A stretch of DNA of 64,000 nucleotides, taken from Neocallimastix lanati (nom. inval.) (lineage: Eukaryota > Neocallimastigomycota > Neocallimastigomycetes > Neocallimastigales > Neocallimastigaceae). Made by a program: the position numbers and the translations under genes. The stretch spans positions 100,001-164,000 of the forward strand of contig JACVTC010000124.1 in the NCBI GenBank assembly GCA_016946835.1. The letters run 5' to 3'. Shown here in pieces: positions 50,349 to 64,000 of the stretch (the first letter of the stretch is position 1; the number at the start of each line of letters is the position of its first letter). Below the pieces are notes generated by a model. That model had not been told where the DNA came from and searched no databases. It saw only the letters and a list, made by a program, of their open reading frames with translations.

Positions 50349-50960
50349 AAACTGAAATTCTTACTAGAAATCATTAAAGGTAAAACCCTATTAATGTATG
50401 TCTATGATAAAAAGTAATGAATATCCAGTAAACTACAGTATAGAAATGATAAAGCAATTATGATAGTATGGGGTAGATATCAATAGAAAAAGACGATAAA
50501 GATAAAACCCTTTTGATGTATGTATTGTCATAATATTTATAATGATACCGTTATAAAATATTTAATAAAAAATGAAGCTAAAAATTATTGTCTTTAAAAG
50601 ATTTTTACGATAAAACCATATAAATGTATTTATGTAATAATTATCCTAATTATTCTAATAAAGAAAAATAATCACAAAATATTTAACTCATCATGGTGCA
50701 AGTATTAATAATAAAAAAAAAAAAAAATCATGAAAATAAAGCCACTTTATTCTATTGTATTTGTAATAATAATGATAAACTCAATATTTTAAAATACTTT
50801 CCTGAAAAAAAAAAATGGAAACGAAATTGAAGTTAAAAACAATAAGAGTAAAGCTCCATGAATATATGCGTTTTATGTTCATAATAATATTAAGATGATA
50901 AAATATCTAACAAGAAAAGATAAAAAAAGTTTAAAAGTTCATAAAATAAAAGCATTCAAA
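49262..50960 (+). pseudogene. Decayed ankyrin-repeat protein gene
   Basis: Successive ankyrin-like units can be read, each broken by stops, frame slips or A runs: LINYLLENKRVEL..KDKDDDD (~49330), YLVVNGAEIN (~49460), YLRENGAEINVKDRDGQNFL (49680-49740), VEKGTEIDTK (~49820), then repeated NGAEI-like phrases and T..LLMY-like ends up to ~50900. Poly(A) tracts at 50112-50141 and 50299-50346 have expanded inside. Units of the YLVENGADIN..DKDGKTPLMYA kind are abundant in anaerobic fungi and bind other proteins. The original start, introns and length are lost. No single frame is long enough to be a working gene. Confidence 0.65.
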
Positions 50961-52842
<1,882 letters not shown>

Positions 52843-53238
52843 ATGCTTGAAAATAATTCACATTCTTTACATAAACCATTAAGTTATTCACAAATTGTAT
52901 TAAAAAATCTTAAACGTAAAAAGTCTGATATTGACCAAGAAGATAGTGCTATTGATTCATTAAGTAATAATAATAATAATAATAATAATACCACTAGCAA
53001 TAATAATTCTTTAAAGAAATCAAACAAATCTATAAGTACTATGGGAAACGAACCTTCGACAGAAGTTACTGAAAAAAAAAGAGTCACCCCTGTATTACAA
53101 CAAGTGACAAAAAATAATATCGATGACTTAAGAAAAGTTTATGTTTCAACTTTTCCATTAAGTTATAATAGTGAATTTTATAGTGACATTTTAAATATAT
53201 ATCCAAAAGCATTGTCTCGTGTTGGTAAGTCATTTTAT

Positions 53239-53298
<60 letters not shown>

Positions 53299-54081
53299 AA
53301 TAATATATTTATTTTAATATAATAATTTATTTACAATATAAAATAATAAAAATGATAATGGTATAAATTACAATATAAACCATTGTCTTTTATAATTAAT
53401 TATAAAAATTTTTATATAAAATTTAATAATTGAAAAATGAAAATTTATAAAATTATTTGAAAACAATATTTATTTATTTATTTTTATTTTATTTTATCCA
53501 ATTTTATCGAAACTTTTAAATTAATACCTTCGAATAATTATATAATATAATATAAATATAAATATATATATATATTTTTTTTATTTTTTTTTTTATTTTT
53601 ATGATATATTTTAATTTCATTGATATAATTAAGCTACATATCATAATATTGTTGTTGGAGGAATATGTTGTAGATTAGAAAAGAAAACTTTAAGAGATAT
53701 TAATCAAGGATTATCACCAACAAATTCATCAGGATATGATTTATCTTTTTCTCAACAAATAAATCAATTAAATACTTTAAAATTATTAAATACTTATTCT
53801 TGTTATATCATGGCTATTGCAGTTTTGGAACCATATCAAAGTTTATCTATTGGTAATAAAGATTATTACATATATCATTTCAATAATAATAAAAAATAAA
53901 TATTTTTTTTTTATTTTATTATTATTATTGTAATTATAATTATTATTATTTTATATGATTTATTACTTTTACATAATTAATATATATATATATATATTAT
54001 ATACTAATTAATATATATATATACTTTTATAAATAAACATTGTAATATATATATTATTATTTTTATATATTAACTAAATGG

Positions 54082-54118
<37 letters not shown>

Positions 54119-54331
54119 GGCAGTAGACTTATGTCTTATATTATTAAATATTGTGAAAATGATAAAAGTATAAGTTCCATTAATCTTCATGTTCATGTAA
54201 AAAATGATAAAGCTATTAAATTTTATAAAAAATATGGTTTCTATCAAAAAGAATTTATAAAAGATTACTATTATAATAATCCAAATATTATACCACCCGA
54301 TGTCTATTATTTCCAAAAAGATTTATATTAA
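52843..54331 (+). CDS. NAA50: N-alpha-acetyltransferase 50-like GNAT protein
   Basis: Exons 52843-53224, 53634-53852 and 54120-54331 join in frame to 270 residues; introns are GT..AG and start with or contain long A runs. From about residue 85 the text follows NAA50: QQVTKNNIDDLRKVYVSTFP, LSYNSEFYSDIL, then YHNIVVGGICCRLE, YIMAIAVLEPYQSLSIG, INLHVHVKNDKAIKFYKKYG, and the C-terminal DYYYNN..PPDVYYFQKDL. NAA50 acetylates protein N-termini beginning with Met using acetyl-CoA and works beside NatA at the ribosome. Two oddities stand out. There is an ~85-residue Ser/Asn-rich N-terminal extension and a ~30-residue insertion before the YIM strand. In the acetyl-CoA loop, usually Q/RxxGxG/A, the sequence is QSLSIG, so the first glycine is serine. 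Human NAA50 has 169 residues. Confidence 0.83.
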
Positions 54332-55269
54332 AAGATACAAATATTAATAAAATAAACCTTTATATATATATTATACAATAATTTATAAAGTCATAGAAGC
54401 AAAGTAAAATAAATAAAATAAATATATAAAAACCTAAAAAATATATACTACTTTCAAAAATATATATATTAACAATAAAATTTAAAAAAAAAAAAAAAAG
54501 AAAAGAAAAAAAAAAAAAGAATTAAAACTTTTATATATATAGATATATATATAAATAATTATAATAATAATAATATTTCTTAAATTATTTAAACTTTTTT
54601 TTTTTTCTTTCTTCTTCATATATATATTTAAATAATTAATGTTAGAAAAAAAAAATTTTTTTTAAAATATATTTATATATAAATACAAAGATATATTTTG
54701 TGTATATATATTTCTTTATCTTTTTTTTTTTTTTTTTTTTATATATATATTTTTTTTCTCTTTTCTTTTAAAACTTTAATTTAACCATTTTGACCTTAGG
54801 CTTGCACTAACCAATTATTATATATACAATTATCCATTAATCGTTTGAATAAAGAATTATTTAATTAATAAAGAATTAATAACTATTTTCATAAAATTAA
54901 AAAAAAAAAATAGTAATATAATTTTTTTTGAATATATTACCACTATTATTATTTTTATTAATATATATATATATTTTAAATTATTATTTTATTATAATAA
55001 TTAATTTAATTTTTAAATGTTTATGTTGGTATTTTAATTTTGTCTTATTTTTTTTATTATTATTATTATTTTATTTTGTTTTTTTTTATTTTATTTTATT
55101 TTACTTTTTTTTTTTTTTATTTTTTTCTTTTTTTGTATTATTCTTATTATTAGCTTTTTCGTTTTGAAGTACTTGTTGTTGAACTATTGAATTATTATAT
55201 TCTTTTTTTTAAAAAAAAAAAAAATTTTTTTTCCTTTAAATTGTATATTAAATAGAATAATAAAGAATA

Positions 55270-55300
<31 letters not shown>

Positions 55301-55393
55301 TTTTTATTTTTTTTTTTATTTTTTTTTGGGATGGTATTTTCATTATTAGGTTATTTATTATCTTTTTTTTTTTTTAATAAATTATTATCCTGT
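54332..55393. other. AT-only spacer between convergent genes
   Basis: 3' flanks of the NAA50-like and PDCD5 genes. Contains A-rich 54480-54520, T runs 54721-54741 and TA repeats. A less biased patch at 54770-54860 (gaccttaggcttgcactaacc) shows no frame or tRNA-like fold. No gene seen. Confidence 0.6.
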
Positions 55394-56918
<1,525 letters not shown>

Positions 56919-58080
56919 GTTTTAATTGTTTTAATATATATAAAAATACTATATTAAAGGATATTTAAAAATAAAAGAAAAAGGAAAAAAAAAAATAAAA
57001 ATTAATTTTTAATAATCATTAATTAAATTAAAAGTAATACAAATAATTTTTTTTTTAAATATATATATTTTTTTTAATTAAATTAAATTTAATATATACA
57101 TATAAAATAAAATAAAAAAAAAATTAATATAAAAATCATTATATAATTCATATAATGTCATCAAAAAAAAATAATAATAATAAAATAAAATAAAAAATAA
57201 AAAATAAAAAAAAAAAAATTATTATTAAATTCTATCACAAAATTTTTATTTAAAGCCTAACCTTATTGTTTAAGATGTATTATTATTATTATAATTATTT
57301 ATTAATATAAATTTGAATTTATGTTAGTATGTAAATTAATTTAATACATTTATTTTATGACGTATAAATTTATGTTAACAATTCTTTTAATTAATTTGTG
57401 CAACTTGTAAATATGCTCACTCGATATATATTCTCTATAAAACATCATACTATCTACTTTTCTCCTTTAACACTTTTATTATTTATTATATTTTTTTTAT
57501 TTATAATTAGAATATAATAATAATAATAATAATACTAATAATATTAATATTAATATAATAAAGTTATTTAAAATGTCTCTTTTTTTTTTAATTAATTAAA
57601 TCAATATTTTATAATAATAAAATTAAGATGAAATAGTAAATCATTTAAAGTGGTGTTGAAGGTATTAGCAAATTTTACGTTATCATTTTCAAAAATAAAA
57701 AATAAAAAGTAAAAAGTTAAAAGTAAAAAAAAAAAAAAAAAAAGTTAGAAAAAATAACATAATAATAAATATATATATATAGATTTATTTCTATTTTCAT
57801 ATCTATTGAACAAATTCAATAATTATATAAAAGTATTTAGGAGGTTTATGGTATGATTTATAAGCTAGTTGTACTATAAACTTATCTATTAAAGATTTGT
57901 GCAACCCAGAACTTTTTTTTTTAAAAAAAAAATTATATTAAATGGTTTAAAAATTCTTAATGAATTATTTAACTAAATTAATTATTAACTAAATTTATTA
58001 TTTTATTTTTATTATTGACTCTTTTTTTAAATTGTGAATGACTGTGACAAAAGAAAAAAAAATAAATAAATTGAAGTGCT

Positions 58081-58172
<92 letters not shown>

Positions 58173-58516
58173 AAAAAAAAAAGAAAGAATAAAAAACTGT
58201 TGTCAAAAAAAAAATTAATATATAATTAAATTAATTTTAAAATTTATTAAATTAATGAATTAAAAAAATATATATATGTATAAATAAATAAATAAATAAA
58301 TATAAATAAATAAATAAATAAATATAAATAAATAAATAAATAAATAAATATAAATAAATAAAATAAATAAATATATATACCTATATACCTAAGTACCCGT
58401 TATAAATCAAAATTTATTTATTTATTCATTTATTTTTATTTTTATAATTATTTTTGTTTTAAATTTTCATAAAATTTTCCAATAAAAAAATAAAAAAGAG
58501 AAATAATAATATCAAC
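56919..58516. other. Divergent intergenic region between PDCD5 and squalene synthase
   Basis: Should hold both promoters. It has an (AAAT)n tract at 58084-58171, ATAAATAA repeats at 58280-58375, and a less AT-biased patch at 57240-57480 (gtgcaacttgtaaatatgctcactcg) without a readable frame. gtgcaac recurs at 57899-57905. No gene seen. Confidence 0.6.
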
Positions 58517-61615
<3,099 letters not shown>

Positions 61616-61699
61616 TTTTATTATTTCAAATCAATTAACAAATTAAAAATAAAAATAAAAGCAAGAACAAAAATAAAAATAACAAGAAGGAGAAATGAA

Positions 61700-61732
<33 letters not shown>

Positions 61733-62777
61733 AAAACAAAAACTATCTATAATTTAATTGAATTCTCAAAATAATAATAATAAATATAAATTAATAATTT
61801 ATATTCATACTCTTTTATGAAAGAAATAAAATCATTAAAAAAAAAAAAATAATAAAAAATAAAAAAATAAAAAATAAAAAGTTAACAATAGAAATAGGAA
61901 AATTTTATAATTCTATATTCATTTTATTACTCTAAAATAAAGAAGAAGAAAACTAACAAACAAAACAAAAAAAAAACAAAAAAAAAAACAAAAAAAAAAA
62001 AGATAAAAAGATAAAAATAAAATAATAAAATAATAAAATAATAAAATAATAAAATAATAAAATAATAAAATAATAAAATAATAAAATAATAAAATAATAA
62101 AATAATAAAATAATAAAATAATAAAATAATAAAATAATAAAATAATAAAATAATAAAATAATAAAATAATAAAATAATAAAATAATAAAGAGAATGATAA
62201 ATTACATTAACATTATTCATTAATGTAGAATATTTTAATAATAATAATAATAAAATAAGAAAATTAAATATATCTTATAATTTACAAAATAAATTAAAAA
62301 TATAATTTAAATATATATATATATGTACTGTAAAATAAAAATGATATAATAAAATAATAAATAAATATTTATTTTTATTTTTTTTTTTAACTTGAACTAT
62401 TATGCCATTTACATTTTTTTTTTTTTTTTTTTTTTTTTTTTATTTATTTATTTATTTATATATGTATATATAAAATATATTATTTTATTATATATTTTTT
62501 TTATTTTCACTTTTTTTTTTTTTTTGTTTATTATTATTATTATTATTTTTTTTTATTTTTTTTTAAGACAAAAGAAGAAAAATAATCTTAATAGTATTAC
62601 TATATATTTTATTTTATTTCATTTTTTTTTTTTTTTTTTTTTTATAAATAATAAATTATATACAAATAAATTAATAAATTATTAAATAAATTATTAATAA
62701 ATAAATAAATAGATAATATTTTATAGATCTATCTATCTATATTATATAATTATATAATTATATATAAATTCTTGTTT

Positions 62778-62808
<31 letters not shown>

Positions 62809-62881
62809 GAATCGTTTAATTTATAGCTATATTTATCATATTTTATAGTTATATTTATGTAATTATTGAAATGAATTGAAT

Positions 62882-62914
<33 letters not shown>

Positions 62915-62938
62915 GAAAATTGGATTAATAATAATTAC
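61616..62938. other. AT-only spacer between convergent genes
   Basis: Contains the 3' flank of squalene synthase, an (AATAAAAT)n tract at about 62021-62188, T runs at 62416-62440, 62780-62808 and 62887-62914. Hydrophobic frames here come from the repeats. No gene seen. Confidence 0.65.
62021..62188 (+). repeat. (AATAAAAT)n octamer minisatellite
   Basis: About 20 perfect copies of an 8-base unit. The minus-strand Phe/Leu/Tyr frame across it is a repeat artefact. Confidence 0.93.
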
Positions 62939-63961
62939 TTAATATAAATTATCATATATATTACCGCTGCAAACTCTCCAGAAATTATTTCCATTTTTAA
63001 GTGGAATAAAGTTTTGATATTGTTTTCCAATTCCGGGAATAATAATTTTTGATCGAGGTTCCTCCTGATAAGGATTCCATGCGGATCGTTGTTCAATGAC
63101 TTCATTAACATTTAGAGCTTGCCAATCTTTTCGATATCGAGGCTTTATCACTGGAAGTTTTACACTGCTCGTTTTAATGACATCATCCATACATAATGGT
63201 ACTTTATTTGAAGTTGAGGATGGGGTATGAGTGAAAGAAAATCGACTATTACTTCTACTATTACTACTATTACTACTACTACTACTACGATTATTATTAT
63301 TATTACGATGATAACTTCGACTTGAATGATTCTCTTTAAAACTAGGATGACTTCGAACAGATTCCACGGGTTTTAAGGAATCATTAAATGAAAAACTTTT
63401 ATAAGATGAATTTTTTTCTATCATTTTACTATCAATATTTTCTACAATTTCAATTTTTTTACCGGTATAAGAACCATCCTCATTCATTAATAAATTATTA
63501 TTATTATCATTATCATCATCTTCTTCTTCTTCCTCCTCTTTTTCTTCTTTTTCTTTTTCTTTTACATCATTAAATTTTCTTTCCTCTTCTTCTGATATTT
63601 GTTCATTTTCTTCTTCATTTATTGCTGTTATTTTAGTACGAATATTATTATTATTATCTTTAAATTCATTATATTCACCATATTCATTTTTTAAATCCAT
63701 TTCATCTGTATCAACATAGTTCATATAATTTTCATCAGTAATATTAATATCGGAAGAATCATGGGATAATTTTTCATCAGAACCATCATAATCTAATTTT
63801 TCTTTGGAATAATTATTATAAAAATCTTTTTCTCGAAAAAGGGTATGCGCTAATTTTTCATTATGAGCTAAAGAAATTTTATTTTTAATGGCTTGTTGAA
63901 ACATACTTTCTTGTTTCCTTTTTTTATACCTACAACGATTTCTTAATATTTCTATCGTTCT
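62939..63961 (-). CDS. Unrecognised acidic/low-complexity protein, 3' exon (5' end may lie outside window)
   Basis: I do not recognise this gene. An ATG at 63904 gives 321 residues, but the frame is open further upstream through a basic stretch (LRNRCRYKKRKQ). It reaches 63961, where a splice acceptor (aaatag) precedes it directly and an in-frame TAG lies behind. So this is probably the last exon of a longer gene, with earlier exons to the right. Basic residues at the new start could be the cytosolic side of a membrane helix, or a nuclear signal; that is guesswork. The middle is Asp/Glu/Asn-rich with a Ser/Arg/Asn stretch. The C-terminal ~90 residues are normal in composition (VIKPRYRKDWQALNVNEVIE, SAWNPYQEEPRSK, FIPLKNGNNFWRVCSGN) and are the likely conserved part. 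Confidence 0.65.
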   Translation of the reverse strand, partial: RTIEILRNRCRYKKRKQESMFQQAIKNKISLAHNEKLAHTLFREKDFYNNYSKEKLDYDGSDEKLSHDSSDINITDENYMNYVDTDEMDLKNEYGEYNEFKDNNNNIRTKITAINEEENEQISEEEERKFNDVKEKEKEEKEEEEEEDDDNDNNNNLLMNEDGSYTGKKIEIVENIDSKMIEKNSSYKSFSFNDSLKPVESVRSHPSFKENHSSRSYHRNNNNNRSSSSSNSSNSRSNSRFSFTHTPSSTSNKVPLCMDDVIKTSSVKLPVIKPRYRKDWQALNVNEVIEQRSAWNPYQEEPRSKIIIPGIGKQYQNFIPLKNGNNFWRVCSGNIYDNLY

Positions 63962-64000
63962 CTATTTATTCATTTATTTATTTATTGATTAATTTGATTG

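Noticed and set aside
61927-62220. Minus-strand repetitive hydrophobic frame
   Set aside because: Generated by the AATAAAAT octamer repeat.

Overview
The window is eukaryotic nuclear DNA with extreme A/T bias: long poly(A)/poly(T) runs, many AT-only microsatellites, short AT-rich introns with GT..AG ends, and compact G/C-richer exons. The best fit is an anaerobic gut fungus (Neocallimastigomycota). Support comes from a decayed ankyrin-repeat gene, two intronless genes of bacterial type (an SGNH esterase and a membrane metallophosphoesterase), several pyruvate kinase copies, and squalene synthase. A dictyostelid-like AT-rich genome is a weaker alternative. No rRNA, tRNA, CRISPR array or bacterial operon was seen.

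Layout. 1-1574 (-) is the 5' part of a rhomboid protease gene that leaves the window on the left. 3376-4120 holds short coding-like relics. 4612-5313 (-) is an intronless bacterial-type SGNH hydrolase. 9279-12563 (+) is a seven-exon homologue of Lines/LINS1. 16773-18752 (+) is pyruvate kinase copy 1. 19513-24947 is a near-full-length non-LTR retrotransposon with a 37-bp target duplication and an in-frame TGA. 25870-27960 (+) is the multi-pass metallophosphoesterase. 29508-31710 (-) is pyruvate kinase copy 2. 32423-38203 is an intact Ty1/copia element with identical 239-bp LTRs. 41692-43703 (-) is pyruvate kinase copy 3. 49262-50960 is the ankyrin pseudogene. 52843-54331 (+) is an NAA50-type N-acetyltransferase. 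55394-56918 (-) is PDCD5. 58517-61615 (+) is squalene synthase. 62939-63961 (-) is the 3' part of an unrecognised acidic protein. The rest is AT-only spacer.

Together the genes look like ordinary core metabolism and housekeeping: a triplicated last step of glycolysis, the entry step to squalene-derived lipids, protein N-terminal acetylation and PDCD5. Bacterial-type acquisitions and two young retrotransposons are scattered among them. All multi-exon models were joined by hand and every join keeps frame. The Lines, NAA50, PDCD5 and squalene synthase models give lengths close to, or explainably longer than, their families.

The most unusual signal is at the 3' end of pyruvate kinase copy 2. Its TGA stop is followed by 34 more in-frame codons, and a perfect 15-bp stem starts nine bases after the stop. 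This looks like programmed stop-codon readthrough or a fossil C-terminal extension. Other points of interest are the folded 5' end of the non-LTR element, a copia primer-binding site that looks like half of tRNA-Lys(CUU), and a candidate +1 frameshift heptamer between gag and pol.
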